Shown: positions 15,601-25,201, counted from the first letter of the stretch. The stretch is 57,729 nt of DNA from Paraburkholderia madseniana (GCF_009690905.1 NZ_VOSW01000062.1:1-57729); one strand, 5' to 3'. Numbers and translations: made by a program. Notes: generated from the letters alone by a model not told the origin.

Positions 15601-18600
15601 TTGTTTGCCAACGCCTGGGCGCCGTTGCCCAGTGCCGTACTGCTTACCCCCGAAGCCAGGGCGCCGACACCCGCAGCGAGGGCGTTAACGCCAGTGGCGC
15701 CGTCGTCGGCATAGTTGGCGCCCTGTGTACCGCCGTCGTTGACGCTGTAGTAATGCGTCTTGTTGGCGGTTACCGTCGAGGACAGAGTGTCGACTGCCTG
15801 ATCGGTCGCATACAACTGCGAGCCGTTCACGGCGTCGGTACTGGTCGCGCTCAACCGGCCCGCAGCAACGTTCGTCACGGTGCGTTCCGCGCCCACCTTG
15901 CCGACACTCACCGTACTCGCCGGCGTGGTGCCCGCAAACGTGTAGGCGGTGCCGTTGATGGTTGCCCCTGGCGTCCCCACCGCTGCGGCCGTCGTGCTTC
16001 CCGCACCCAGTGCCACCGCGCCGGCATTGGTGACCGTGGCTCCGGATCCGATCGCGACACCTTGCGTCGCCGCGGCCGACACCGTAGCAGCGTCGCCGAA
16101 CGCAACCGAACCGGCATTGTTCGCTTGCGATGCATTGCCGAGCGCGACAGCGCCCTGCCCAGTCGCTGTATTGGCATTGCCGAGCGCCACCGCGCCCTGG
16201 CCGTTGGACGTATTGTTCGCGCCCATGGTTATCGCACCGGTCCCGATCGCCGAGTTCGGATCGCCGATGGCGACCGCGCCATTGCCGCTGGCAGTATTGC
16301 CAACGCCAATCGACACGGCCTTACCACCTGTCGCCGTTGCCGTCTGACCAATCGCTATGGCACCGGCCGTGTTCGCGGTTGCCCCGGTACCCTGGGCGAT
16401 CGAATCGCCGCCCGTGGCTTGAGCCCCGTTGCCCAAGGCAATATCGTTGGCCGTCGTCGGCGCGCCATTCACGCCGGCTACCGCATTCAGGCCCTGGGCG
16501 ATTGAATCGTTGCCGAAAGCATTGGCAGCCGGCCCCACTGCAATCGCGTTGGTGCCAGTTGGAACGCTGTCCGCCAGCACCGAATTGGTGTGGAAATATT
16601 TGATCCCGGCGCCATTGTTGATGTTGGAGATCGCCGTGGTATTGACCGATACCTGCTGGTTGGTTGCAAACAGCTGCGAACCGTTCACCGCGTTCGTGCT
16701 CGTAGCGCTCAGTTGCCCTGCCGCCACATTTGCAATCTGCCGGTCAGCGCCTGCCGTGCCCACGCTCACGACACCTGCCGGCGCACCGCCGGCAAATGTA
16801 TAAGCCGTGCCGCCAATGATCGCACCGGTGGTGGCGACAGCGCCAGTTGTCACAGTGCTGCCCTGGCCCAGCGCAACATTGCTGCCGGTCGTACCAGCGG
16901 CAATGCTTGCACCCTGGCCCAATACCGTCGCATTGGCATTCCCGTTGTCAGTAGACTGGTTGCCCAGCACCGTGGAGGATGCACCCGTCGCGCTCGCGCC
17001 GAAACCACCGGCACTGGCATTGGCTCCGCTCGATACCGGTTGTACTGCCGTCACACTGTTGTTCGATACAAATGGACCAGACTGGCCGTTGACGATAGAC
17101 GTCAGATTCTGGTTCGTTGCAAACAATTGCGACCCATTCACAGCGTCCGTGCTTGTTGCGTTCAACGCAGCCGGCGCCATGTTGGTAATCGTCACCGGGG
17201 ACCCGGCTCCCACTCCGCCAGTCGCACCGAGGGTGATCTTCGTACCACCAGCCGCGTCGTATTTGACCGCGATATTCGCCGTGTTATCGATATTCGTGTT
17301 CAGCGCAGTCAAAGCACCCGCAACCGTCGTCTGCGCCGAGGGTCCGGTTACGGCTCCGGTACTGCTGACGCTGTTGATCGGCTGACTAAAGCCAGTGAGA
17401 TTGCCGGTAGCTGCGCTATAGCTTGCGCCGCCGCCTAATGTGCTCGCCGTCGACGTGCCCAGGTTATTGACGCCGGTGACGACGGTATTCAGCTGCGAGC
17501 CGTTGATGGCATCGGTGCTGGCGGCCGAAATCACGCCCGCCGCCACGTTCTGCAGTTGCCGCTCCTGCCCCGCCGAGCCGACCGACACCACGCCGTTGGC
17601 CGCGCTCGCGATGCCGGCCGCGGTGCCGCCGTAAAGGGCAGTGGTACCCGCATGCGGCGCTGCAGTTGTACTTCCCGCACCCAGCGCAACGTCATTCGCG
17701 TTGCTGGCCGACGCGTTCGGTCCGATCGCGACACTGTTGGCGCCCAGCGCCTGGCTGTCCGGTGCACTCGAGTTAGCGTGGAAGTACTTGATGCCCGGCG
17801 TCGTGCCGCCACCGGTCAAGGCGTTGACCAGATTCTGCACCGAGGTATAGGTATTGCCGCCGTAGCTCAGGCTGGTGGTCAACGCACCGGTCGTGGTGTT
17901 ATAGGTGCTGCCACCGCCCAGGCTGGAGGCCGCACTGTTGCCCAGACCGGTCACCTGGCCGCTCAGCGTATGGCCCACGTTGTACAACTGGCTGCCATTC
18001 ACCGCATCGGTGCTGGTGGCGCTCACCTCGCCGTCGGCCAGTTGGGTAATCTGGCGCTGACCGACCGCCACCGCACCGTTGGTCGGCGCCTGGCGCACGG
18101 TGAAAGTCTGGCCGTTCACCACGGCATTGGCCGTCGTGTAGGTGGTGGTCGCGTCCGCTCCGTTGCTGGTCGTGCCGTTACCGAGCGCGACATCCCCCGC
18201 GCCGTTGGCCACCGCCCCCGAACCCACCGCTGTGCTGTTGGTGCCGGTCGCCGTTGGCGCCGTATATGTGGTCGGATTACCGGTGATCCACCTGTTTGCC
18301 GCCGAGGTGGTCGAGCTGGTCAACTGACTGACGTTCACCGCATCGGTTGGATTGACCCCCGCGGCGAGGTTGGTGATAGTGACGCCGCCCGCGGGTGCGC
18401 CCACGCCGCCGGTCGCACCGAGGGTGATCTTCGTGCCACCCGCCGCGTCGTACTTGACCGCGATATTCGCAGTGTTATCTATATTCGTGTTCAGCGCAGT
18501 CAAAGCACCCGCAACCGTCGTCTGCGCAGTAGGTCCGGTCACGGCCCCGGTACCGCTGACGCTGTTGATCGGCTGGCTAAAGCCGGTGAGATTGCCGGTG

Positions 18601-20690
18601 GCTGCGCTATAGCTGGCGCCGCCGCCTAATGTGCTTGCTGTCGACGTGCCCAGGTTATTGACGCCGGTGACGACAGTATTCAGTTGCGAGCCGTTGATGG
18701 CATCGGTGCTGGCGGCCGAAATCACGCCCGCCGCCACGTTCTGCAGTTGCCGCTCCTTCCCAGCCGAGCCGACCGACACCACGCCATTGGCCGCGCTCGC
18801 GATCCCGGCCGCCGTGCCGCCGTAAAGCGCAGTGGTGCCCGTATGTGGCGCTGCCGTTGTACTGCCCGCACCCAACGCGACGTCGTTCGCGTTGCTGGCT
18901 GACGCGCCGGCACCCAGCGCGATCGCACGGGCCTGGTTGGCCACCGCCGAATCGCCAAGTGCCAGCGCGCTCGCGCCGTTCGCGTTGCTCGCGTTGCCCA
19001 GCGCGACGGCGCCTTGACCATTGGCGGTATTGCCGTTGCCCTGCGCTACCGCGCCATCGCCCGTGGCGGTATTGTTCGCACCCACAGCGACAGCACCATT
19101 GCCGGTCGCGGGATTGGGATCGCCAATCGCGACCGCGCCGTTGCCGCTGGCGGTCTGCGCCTGACCGAGCGCCACTGCGCCCGCCCCGCCGAGTACCTGT
19201 GAGTTGTGCCCGCCGGCGAACGAACCCGCGCCGGCTGCGGCAGCGACGGTGCTGCTGTCGCCGATGGCGACCGTGGAAGCGGCGAGCGCACGTGCGCCAT
19301 TGCCTATGGCAGAGGCATTGGTAGCGTTAGCCGTCGCTGAGGTACCCATGGCGACGGCATCGGTATTGGCTTCCGTCTGGGCCGAATCGCCTATCGCAAT
19401 GGACGAGGAGCCAGCCGAGCTCGCGCCAGAGCCAATCGCAATGGCGCGGATGCCCGACGCCGCGGCGCCCGCCACCGTCGCTGGGGCAGACGCGCCGCCT
19501 TCCGCGACAGAATCCGCTCCGCCCAACGCTATCGCATTAGCACCACTCGCATTGGAGCCGTTCATCATGCCGAGCGAGTTGAGCCCTGAGGCGGCGGCGC
19601 CCGCCCCCAATGCCACCGCATTCTGTGCCGTGGCTTTGGACACTGTGCCGGCGGCCAGCGAAGAGGGACCGGATGCAGTCACGTCCGTGCCAATGCCAAT
19701 CGCACCCGCCGCCGTTGCGCCCGTGCCTGCGACGGCACGCGGCCCAAGATAAACGGCGTTGAGGCCGCTTGCGATGGATTGAAAACCGACTGCGACAGCA
19801 TGCGTCCCGGAGGCTGTGGCGATATAACCCATCCCGACGGCTCCAGGCCCGCTCACCACCGCCTGGAAGCCAATCGCGGTGGCATAGTCAGCGTTCGAGG
19901 TAACGTCGGTGCCAATGGCAATGGACGATATCCCCGTCGAACCGGTACCCGCGACGGTGCGCGCTCCCAGATAAACGGCGTTGACACCAGTGGCACTGGC
20001 TCCCGAGCCAACGGCTACACCGTTGGTTTGCGAACCGGTGGCTCCGCTGCCCAACGCGACGACGCCCGACGCGGCAGCGTTGGCGCTCGCGCCCAGTGCA
20101 ACGCCGTTATCTCCAGTTGCTTTCGCCAAGGGGCCGACGGCAGTCGACTGGTTGCCGCTCGAGACGACGTCAAGGCCAACACCGATGGCCGACGTTCCGG
20201 TAGCGGCGACATCCGTGCCAATGGCAATCGCCGACTGTGCGGTCGCGCCGGTACCCCCGGCGCTGCGCGCACCCAGGTAGATAGCGTTGGTAGCACTGGC
20301 AATGGCTTGAAAGCCAACGGACAAGGCATTAAGTCCCGTACTGTTGGCGGCATAACCTACCGCAGTGGCTCCGCCTCCAGAGGCCGTGGACTGAAAGCCC
20401 ACGCACGTGGTGCTGCCGCTATAGAAGTTGAAGGGTGCCGTAGCGCAGCTCACCTGCGCCTGCGCCTGCGCGGCCCACCCCCCCAAACCCATCAACAACA
20501 GTACGGTGACGACACGCGGACTGGAACCGTGCAGCGCCGAAGCACCATGTTCACCATGCTCACCGCTGCGCCCATCGCATAGGGAGGCAGCCGCTCCTGA
20601 CTTTCCCTTGCCGCGCGACGTGTCCAACTCCGAAGCGGCTACGAAGGCGCCCAGCGCCTTGTTCCAGATGGTCCGATATGCTTTGTTCAT
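12618..20690 (-). CDS. Giant trimeric autotransporter adhesin (YadA/Hia family)
   Basis: 2690 residues. The N-terminus MNKAYRTIWNKALGAFVAASE is an extended signal peptide region, followed by a hydrophobic core near 60-76 and cleavage around AQAQA. The passenger consists of many YadA-like head repeats (AVALG/AIAIG-x-GA-x-A-x-G), neck motifs (TDAVNGSQL, VNVSQL) and stalk segments. The last ~75 residues are a YadA anchor (RNAYSGIAAATAL ... FGMGAAMQW) ending in the aromatic residue needed for Bam recognition. Type Vc secreted, forming a trimer on the outer membrane that mediates adhesion. Two cysteines lie just after the signal peptide, unusual for the family. Several in-frame internal duplications are visible in the DNA. 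Confidence 0.95.
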   Translation of the reverse strand: MNKAYRTIWNKALGAFVAASELDTSRGKGKSGAAASLCDGRSGEHGEHGASALHGSSPRVVTVLLLMGLGGWAAQAQAQVSCATAPFNFYSGSTTCVGFQSTASGGGATAVGYAANSTGLNALSVGFQAIASATNAIYLGARSAGGTGATAQSAIAIGTDVAATGTSAIGVGLDVVSSGNQSTAVGPLAKATGDNGVALGASANAAASGVVALGSGATGSQTNGVAVGSGASATGVNAVYLGARTVAGTGSTGISSIAIGTDVTSNADYATAIGFQAVVSGPGAVGMGYIATASGTHAVAVGFQSIASGLNAVYLGPRAVAGTGATAAGAIGIGTDVTASGPSSLAAGTVSKATAQNAVALGAGAAASGLNSLGMMNGSNASGANAIALGGADSVAEGGASAPATVAGAAASGIRAIAIGSGASSAGSSSIAIGDSAQTEANTDAVAMGTSATANATNASAIGNGARALAASTVAIGDSSTVAAAAGAGSFAGGHNSQVLGGAGAVALGQAQTASGNGAVAIGDPNPATGNGAVAVGANNTATGDGAVAQGNGNTANGQGAVALGNASNANGASALALGDSAVANQARAIALGAGASASNANDVALGAGSTTAAPHTGTTALYGGTAAGIASAANGVVSVGSAGKERQLQNVAAGVISAASTDAINGSQLNTVVTGVNNLGTSTASTLGGGASYSAATGNLTGFSQPINSVSGTGAVTGPTAQTTVAGALTALNTNIDNTANIAVKYDAAGGTKITLGATGGVGAPAGGVTITNLAAGVNPTDAVNVSQLTSSTTSAANRWITGNPTTYTAPTATGTNSTAVGSGAVANGAGDVALGNGTTSNGADATTTYTTANAVVNGQTFTVRQAPTNGAVAVGQRQITQLADGEVSATSTDAVNGSQLYNVGHTLSGQVTGLGNSAASSLGGGSTYNTTTGALTTSLSYGGNTYTSVQNLVNALTGGGTTPGIKYFHANSSAPDSQALGANSVAIGPNASASNANDVALGAGSTTAAPHAGTTALYGGTAAGIASAANGVVSVGSAGQERQLQNVAAGVISAASTDAINGSQLNTVVTGVNNLGTSTASTLGGGASYSAATGNLTGFSQPINSVSSTGAVTGPSAQTTVAGALTALNTNIDNTANIAVKYDAAGGTKITLGATGGVGAGSPVTITNMAPAALNATSTDAVNGSQLFATNQNLTSIVNGQSGPFVSNNSVTAVQPVSSGANASAGGFGASATGASSTVLGNQSTDNGNANATVLGQGASIAAGTTGSNVALGQGSTVTTGAVATTGAIIGGTAYTFAGGAPAGVVSVGTAGADRQIANVAAGQLSATSTNAVNGSQLFATNQQVSVNTTAISNINNGAGIKYFHTNSVLADSVPTGTNAIAVGPAANAFGNDSIAQGLNAVAGVNGAPTTANDIALGNGAQATGGDSIAQGTGATANTAGAIAIGQTATATGGKAVSIGVGNTASGNGAVAIGDPNSAIGTGAITMGANNTSNGQGAVALGNANTATGQGAVALGNASQANNAGSVAFGDAATVSAAATQGVAIGSGATVTNAGAVALGAGSTTAAAVGTPGATINGTAYTFAGTTPASTVSVGKVGAERTVTNVAAGRLSATSTDAVNGSQLYATDQAVDTLSSTVTANKTHYYSVNDGGTQGANYADDGATGVNALAAGVGALASGVSSTALGNGAQALANNATAFGLQATASIVGGVAIGSGSVSDRTVLPGVGSIANGSHAIPFNTSDETLLGAVSVGSSTAYRQLTNVADGTQAQDAVTVRQLAGALSSFSVTGTNYFHANSTAADSLAVGAQSIAVGPTTVVNGDNGVGVGDGAVVDTTAPGGIAIGQQTHSAAADAMALGSGAVASGAQSIAQGANANAANQGGVAVGSGAQSSATDAVALGAGASSTFANSVALGSASTTAAAVPTTGVTINGTAYTYAGTVPTSTVSVGSAGNERTVTNVAAGRVSATSTDGVNGSQLYATDQAVSSLSTTITANKTHYYSVNDGGTQSANYADDGATGTNALAAGVAATAAGANSTALGQGAVANNANAVALGSGSTTAAAVVTTGDTINGTAYTYAGTAPTSTVSVGSAGNERTVTNVAAGRVSATSTDAVNGSQLYATDQAVGSLASVVTASKTHYYSVNDGGTQGGNYNNDGATGTNALAAGVGATASGVSSFAGGNGAAAQADNALALGALSSASVAGGVAIGSGSVSNRAVLSGIGSIANGTHAIPFNTSDQTLLGAVSFGSATGNTYRQLTNVADGTQAQDAVTIRQLAGALSSFAVSGQMYFHANSTAADSLAVGAQSIAVGPTTVVNGDNGVGIGNGAIVDSTAPGGVAIGESSNAAQADAIALGSGSIASGAQSIAQGANAKAANAGGIAIGSGAQSSAIDAVAMGSGASASMANSVALGAGSVTTVGALSNYIAYGLSSPQSSAGEVNIGNRQITGVAAGKAGTDAVNVSQLAAVTTQLTTLINNQNGGGGAPFSSTPGSSPASTGSNSSAGGQGSVASGSNSTAVGNSSQASANGATAVGVGAAASGNNSVALGSNSTDGGRSNVVSVGALNDTRQVANVAAGTQGTDAVNVNQLNAGLAQANAYTDQRVDQLQSGINSVARNAYSGIAAATALTMIPEVDKDRTLSFGIGTAGFRGYQAVALGGTARITENIKMKAGVGMSPGGTTFGMGAAMQW
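14209..14930 (-). repeat. Tandem ~420-bp in-frame repeat inside the giant adhesin gene
   Basis: Two adjacent units offset by 420 bp (140 codons) encode the block that begins THYYSVNDGGTQ and the following head repeats; a third, more diverged copy lies about 1.48 kb from the first, near 15700-15920. Such units allow length change by recombination. Confidence 0.8.
17213..17715 (-). repeat. Direct repeat copy B within the giant adhesin gene
   Basis: About 503 bp, nearly identical to 18404-18906 at a constant offset of 1191 bp (397 codons). It encodes the segment running from NANDVALGAGSTTAAPH to KITLGATGG. Confidence 0.88.
18404..18906 (-). repeat. Direct repeat copy A within the giant adhesin gene
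   Basis: Partner of the copy at 17213-17715. Differences are scattered single bases, mostly silent, so the duplication is not an assembly duplicate but a real, slightly aged one. Confidence 0.88.
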
Positions 20691-21971
20691 GTCGTTGCCT
20701 CACCAGATAATTGAAATGAGAAGTTCATAAGCACGAGCGTGTGCATGCACCCTAATTACTAAGGATGCCTATTTATAGTGTTTAAGACGTCTCGCTACGG
20801 CGCGAGTTGCTTTAGCGCTGGAGCTTCGGCAAGTTGTTTCCGCCCTCGGTGAATGACGAATTCTGAGCGCGAGCGAATACCCACGCAGACGATGTAATTC
20901 GCATGAGTAATTAGGCGATGAGGGTCGGTCCGATGGCCGGCTTTCGGCGGAGCTGGCCGCTGATGCGTTCGACGAATGTCTGGGTTATGAAGGTCCGAAG
21001 GGGAGACGTAGAGGAAAGGCGGTCGCGTGGCGGAGCGCCAATTGCCGGCCAGGCTGATGCGCTTTCTTCGCCGAGCCAGTGCCCGGCTCTGTTCCGACTG
21101 GGATATTCATCGTTACTGCCCCTCAGTAGCCTGTTGCAACGTTCCCTCGGCTCGTGGCATGACAAATAGTCTTGCGCCAGGCTACACGCACCGCTTTTCT
21201 TTCTCGCAACATCTTGAGCACTATGTGAGACGAAGACCGCCAAGCTATTCGCATCGAATGCGACATCTCTCTTTATTAAATCGTGTAATGAAAAGAAAGT
21301 TAAGTGCTCGCAGGGAACTTTCTCATAGGTCTTTTAATTTGTCTACAAAAAGCCTTTGCGACATCTGGGCATTGCAAAATTTAACAATTGGTGAGCCATG
21401 AACCTATTGCGAATTCGCCTTTGGACTGCGTCACGCTCGACGCGGCATGGTGTTTGCATTGCGGCCATAAATCGCTGCCAGCGGGCTGCCGGGCCTTGCT
21501 GCGAAAGTCATCGATGCGCGGAACGTAATTTATTTCATAATCCTTTCAACGCCATACAGATTAAATACGCATCGGGATTTCCTTACGGAAAACTAAGGAT
21601 TTCCTGTACTTTTCCCGGTATTTTTTAAGTCAGTTTTGTGAAACAATTCTTATTAATTAAATTCATGCAAGACAGATAACGAAGACTCTTCCAGTCTCGC
21701 CATTGTTCTCACGCCCTTGTGAAAGCCAGGGAGTGAAAATGAAATGGAAATTCATTCGATACTGCTGTGTTCCCAGCCGCTTCTACTCCTTCAACGTCCG
21801 CCCGCGCCGACTGATTCGTTTTTCGCAGAAGCAGGAGCGGGATTGATCGACGCGTTTTCATTTCGTGCCACTTCGCACTTTTATTAACATGCTCTTCCTC
21901 TGCAACTTTCCCCGGCGCTTCGCCCGCTGCCGCGACACAAGGGCGGCGGCAGCGGGATACCGACAAATCAC
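20691..21971. other. 1.28-kb AT-richer intergenic region between two adhesin genes
   Basis: No credible gene was found; short open frames here have no recognisable domains and poor ribosome sites. The 21200-21700 part is distinctly AT-rich compared with the rest of the window. On the minus strand a TATAAA-like element occurs around 20775, a plausible promoter area for the giant adhesin. The part 20911-21170, with open frames on both strands, could be a decayed mobile-element fragment, but nothing identifies it. Confidence 0.5.
21923..21956 (-). terminator. GC-rich hairpin after the 655-residue adhesin gene
   Basis: Perfect 11-bp stem CCCGCTGCCGC/GCGGCAGCGGG with a 12-base loop, beginning 15 bases after the stop codon. 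No T tract on the minus strand, so termination strength is uncertain. Confidence 0.5.
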
Positions 21972-23939
21972 TTACCAGCGATAGCCAACGCCCGCGCCTG
22001 CACCCACGGAACCGTGACCAGAAACACCCGTAGTAATCGAGCCTTTGACCATCCACTTTTGCGTCGCGACCGACAGACCCAGAGCCATCGCAGACTGCCC
22101 GCCGTAGCTGCCGGCTCCGAGTGCTACAACCTTCTCACCCGGCAACACAGCTTGCGGCAAATTCGCCATGGCGATTGCGGACGCTGTACCCGCGCTCGCG
22201 TCACGGCGATATTTCTGCATGTCATCGCGAACGCTGTTGATTGCGCCATTCAACTGCCGCACGTTGACTGCATCAGTCGGAGCCGTACCGTCTGCAACGT
22301 TGGTAATCTGACGCTCAGCACCCGGCGCACCGACCGAAACCGTGTTGTCCCGGTCTGCAACTGAATTTGCACCCAGGGCAACCGAATTATTCGCGGTGGC
22401 CTGGCTGTTGGTGCCGATTGCGGTCGAATCCGTGCCTGTGACTTTGGAATTCGTGCCGATGGCGGTTGCACGCAAAGCCGTGACTGTCGAGTTCGTGCCG
22501 ATTGCCGTACCATCTTGACCCGAGACATTCGAGCCGTTACCAACAGCCGTTCCGTTGGGAACGGATACGACCGAATTGTTACCAACTGCCGTACCTGTCG
22601 GGTCTGCAACCGTGCCATTCGAGCCGGATGTCGAAATCCTGTCGACCGTGGTTGTGATTGACGCCAGATTGGTCGAGAGTGCCGAAACCTGCGAAGCAAT
22701 TGAGAAAAGCTGCGAGCCGTTCACCGCGTCCGTACTCGTTGCGCTAATCTGCCCTGCGGCGACATTTTGCAACTGGTGTTCCTGACCCACCGCGCCGATA
22801 CTCACGACACCGGTCGGCGTCGCGCCTGCGAAGCCACCGAAGGTGACACCGTTCAGCGTGACGCTACTCACGTTCGTCGCCGCACGCGTAACCGCTCCGG
22901 AACCAAGCGCCGTCGATTCAGCGGTCGAAGCCGCGGCTGCGTTACCGATCGCGATTGAATTTGCGCCTGTCGCTTGCGCGAGAGTGCCCAGCGCAACCGC
23001 ATTGGCCGATGCGGCGTTCGCATTAAATCCAATCGCGACAGAAGTAATTGCTGATGCGGTTGAAGACTGACCAATTGCAATAGCCGATCCCCCGCTCGCC
23101 AAGCTTGAGTTGCCGAGCGCCGTCGCGCTGCCGCCGCTTGCCGTCGCTAAGGGACCAACTGCCGTGGCGCTGTTGGTGGTTGCGTTCGACCCGGCCCCTA
23201 ACGCTACGGAATTCACATCAACTGCCGAGGCATTCTCACCAATAGCGATTGCGTTCTGGGCAGTTGCCTGTGCGCGGGAAACTGCAACGCTACCGATCCC
23301 GGATGCAACGGAATCCACACCTATGGCCGTAGCGTCACCTGCACTCGCGTTCGCCTGAAAACCCACCGCCGTGCCGCCCGCGGCTGAACTATTGGTGCCG
23401 ACCGCCGTTGAGAACTGAAAAGTAGTGTGTGCCTGAGCACCAATCGCAGTCGAGTTAGGATTCGCCGCGCTCGACCCACCGCCGAAAGCTACTGCTTGGT
23501 TGCCGGTTGCGACCGAATTTGCGCCAACTGCCGTGGCATTCTGGCCGCTTGCAGTTACCGTATCACCCAGAGCGGTTGCGGCCCCGCCCTGCGCTGACAC
23601 ATTAACGCCAACAGCAGTATTCTGGCTTGAGCCGTCGGCACCAGCCGCAGCAACGAAACCACCTCCGCCAGTACTGGCGACCGGCGCCGTTGCACCACCA
23701 ATCGTTACGACGGTAGTTCCGGTTTCACCGCCCACTGCAAGGTTGTCCGCATGCGCATATCCCGCCGACAGCATGAGTGCTGTCAATACAGCCAGCGGCA
23801 CTTTGGACGTGAGCGGACTACCACCCTGCCCCATTTCCGTTTGTCCCGCTTCGCCCTGCACGCCGCGCTGCGTCTCGGCTGCCGCGACCAGCGCGCCAAC
23901 TCGACGATTCCAAACCAACTTATATCTGCTTTTGTTCAT
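21972..23939 (-). CDS. Trimeric autotransporter adhesin (YadA/Hia family), 655 residues
   Basis: Begins MNKSRYKLVWNRRVGALVAAAE, an extended signal peptide region, then a hydrophobic stretch VPLAVLTALMLSAGYAHA with likely cleavage after AHA. The passenger is head repeats (TAVGxNSxA, AIGxxAxA) up to a neck TDAVNGSQL at about residue 410, a short coiled-coil stalk and a second head, then a YadA anchor ending GAGAGVGYRW. It is a separate, much shorter adhesin than its downstream neighbour, with which it shares strand and general design. The gene starts 445 bp from a divergent two-component pair that may control it (inference). Confidence 0.95.
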   Translation of the reverse strand: MNKSRYKLVWNRRVGALVAAAETQRGVQGEAGQTEMGQGGSPLTSKVPLAVLTALMLSAGYAHADNLAVGGETGTTVVTIGGATAPVASTGGGGFVAAAGADGSSQNTAVGVNVSAQGGAATALGDTVTASGQNATAVGANSVATGNQAVAFGGGSSAANPNSTAIGAQAHTTFQFSTAVGTNSSAAGGTAVGFQANASAGDATAIGVDSVASGIGSVAVSRAQATAQNAIAIGENASAVDVNSVALGAGSNATTNSATAVGPLATASGGSATALGNSSLASGGSAIAIGQSSTASAITSVAIGFNANAASANAVALGTLAQATGANSIAIGNAAAASTAESTALGSGAVTRAATNVSSVTLNGVTFGGFAGATPTGVVSIGAVGQEHQLQNVAAGQISATSTDAVNGSQLFSIASQVSALSTNLASITTTVDRISTSGSNGTVADPTGTAVGNNSVVSVPNGTAVGNGSNVSGQDGTAIGTNSTVTALRATAIGTNSKVTGTDSTAIGTNSQATANNSVALGANSVADRDNTVSVGAPGAERQITNVADGTAPTDAVNVRQLNGAINSVRDDMQKYRRDASAGTASAIAMANLPQAVLPGEKVVALGAGSYGGQSAMALGLSVATQKWMVKGSITTGVSGHGSVGAGAGVGYRW

Positions 23940-24384
23940 TACGTTCCGCTCTCGCTTGTCTGATGATCAATAAAGGGATTCATATCCGGTCTCCGTCACG
24001 CTCAATTTGATGAGTCTTTGGCTTGCCCGCGCCGTCTGTTTTTCCCGGCGTGCCGTTCGATAGCGCCTGTCGCTACAAGGCGCCGATCGCCGCAGTCAAA
24101 CCGCTGATGTCCACGGCTACAAATGTTTGAATTAGCAACTTTGTGTAAGGACGCGAGGAATTATGGGCAGCGTTACTGCCGCAATCGTTTTGCTCGAGGG
24201 ACGAAATGCTTTGCCGGAGGGAAAATTCTTTTGCTATCCGTGTGGAAACCGCTCGATTTAAATTGAATTAACAATCTGGTACGCTTCGCGGCTTTATGCT
24301 GGCGACCGATCCCCGCGAGCCTCAAGCTGAGCAATCAGCCGCCGTTATCCAGGAACGTACCCGTCAGCTCCTTTCGCCTACACG
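23940..24384. other. Divergent intergenic region, adhesin and response regulator
   Basis: 445 bp with no gene seen. It must contain the promoters of the adhesin (leftwards) and of the response regulator (rightwards). An AT-rich patch around 24245-24290 (TTTAAATTGAATTAAC) is the best promoter-like stretch for the regulator. No convincing dyad operator was found. Confidence 0.5.
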
Positions 24385-25194
24385 ATGTCGCCCCGAAACA
24401 CTGCCCTCACGGATGCCCATCTTCTTGTGGTAGACGACCAGCCGGACCAGCTTCGATTGTTGATTGACGTATTGCGCAATGCTGGATGCCGGATCAGCGT
24501 CGGATTCGACGGGTCACAGGCTTATCAACGAGCACTGGCGATTTCACCCGACCTGATCCTGATGGACGTACGGATGCCGCGGATGGACGGATTCGCCGCC
24601 TGCCGGCTGCTTGCCGCTGACCCCCGCACCTCTGCGATTCCCGTCATATTTCTGACCGTGGCTGGGGACCTTCACGATCGGATCAACGGTCTGGAAATCG
24701 GTGGCGTGGACTACGTACTCAAGCCATTCGAGGCGGACGAGGTACTTGCACGGATTCGCGTACACCTCGCCCGGACGCGCGGCAATCGGCACACCGACGA
24801 TGAGGTATCCGCTTCGGACTTCACAGGCAACAGCGTCATCGTTCGCGCGGCCATTCGACATTTGTCGCAAAGGCTGAACGATGCGCCAACGGTCGAACAA
24901 CTCGCCCGCCTCGTGGGGACCAATGAAAAACGACTGTCGCGTGCGTTTCGGGACAACCTTGGCCAAACAGTATTCGAGTATCTCCGCGACGAACGCTTGC
25001 GGATTGCACAAAAGCTATTGAGCAGCACGCCGTTGAGTATCGCAAGCATCGCCGAAGAAATTGGCTTTTCCAGTGCCGCGAATTTCGCCACGGCGTTTCG
25101 CGAGCGATTTGGTATGCCCCCGTCAACCTATCGGGAGGAATTTCGCAGTCGGGATCTGGCTGATACCGTGGAAACCGCCCTCGAGGCAGAGTAA
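24385..25194 (+). CDS. Response regulator, receiver plus AraC-type DNA-binding domain
   Basis: 269 residues. Receiver domain 12-130 with acidic pair D17/D18, phosphoacceptor D61 in LILMDVRMPRMDG, T91 and K113 (VLKPFE). The C-terminal ~110 residues form an AraC/XylS double helix-turn-helix (IASIAEEIGFSSAANFATAFRERFGMPPSTYR). It is a cytoplasmic transcription factor activated by phosphorylation from the kinase encoded 7 bp downstream. No good ribosome site precedes the ATG, so the exact start is uncertain. Location suggests control of the adjacent adhesins or the TonB receptor. Confidence 0.92.
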   Translation: MSPRNTALTDAHLLVVDDQPDQLRLLIDVLRNAGCRISVGFDGSQAYQRALAISPDLILMDVRMPRMDGFAACRLLAADPRTSAIPVIFLTVAGDLHDRINGLEIGGVDYVLKPFEADEVLARIRVHLARTRGNRHTDDEVSASDFTGNSVIVRAAIRHLSQRLNDAPTVEQLARLVGTNEKRLSRAFRDNLGQTVFEYLRDERLRIAQKLLSSTPLSIASIAEEIGFSSAANFATAFRERFGMPPSTYREEFRSRDLADTVETALEAE

Positions 25195-25201
25195 CGACAT
25201 C

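Noticed and set aside
13527..20582. Long plus-strand open frames opposite the giant adhesin gene, up to 499 codons
   Set aside because: They are antisense shadows of low-complexity GC-rich repeats, with no domains or ribosome sites; the adhesin on the minus strand has signal, repeats and anchor.
20911..21243. Possible insertion-sequence remnant in the gap between adhesins
   Set aside because: Open frames exist but no transposase motif or terminal repeats could be recognised.
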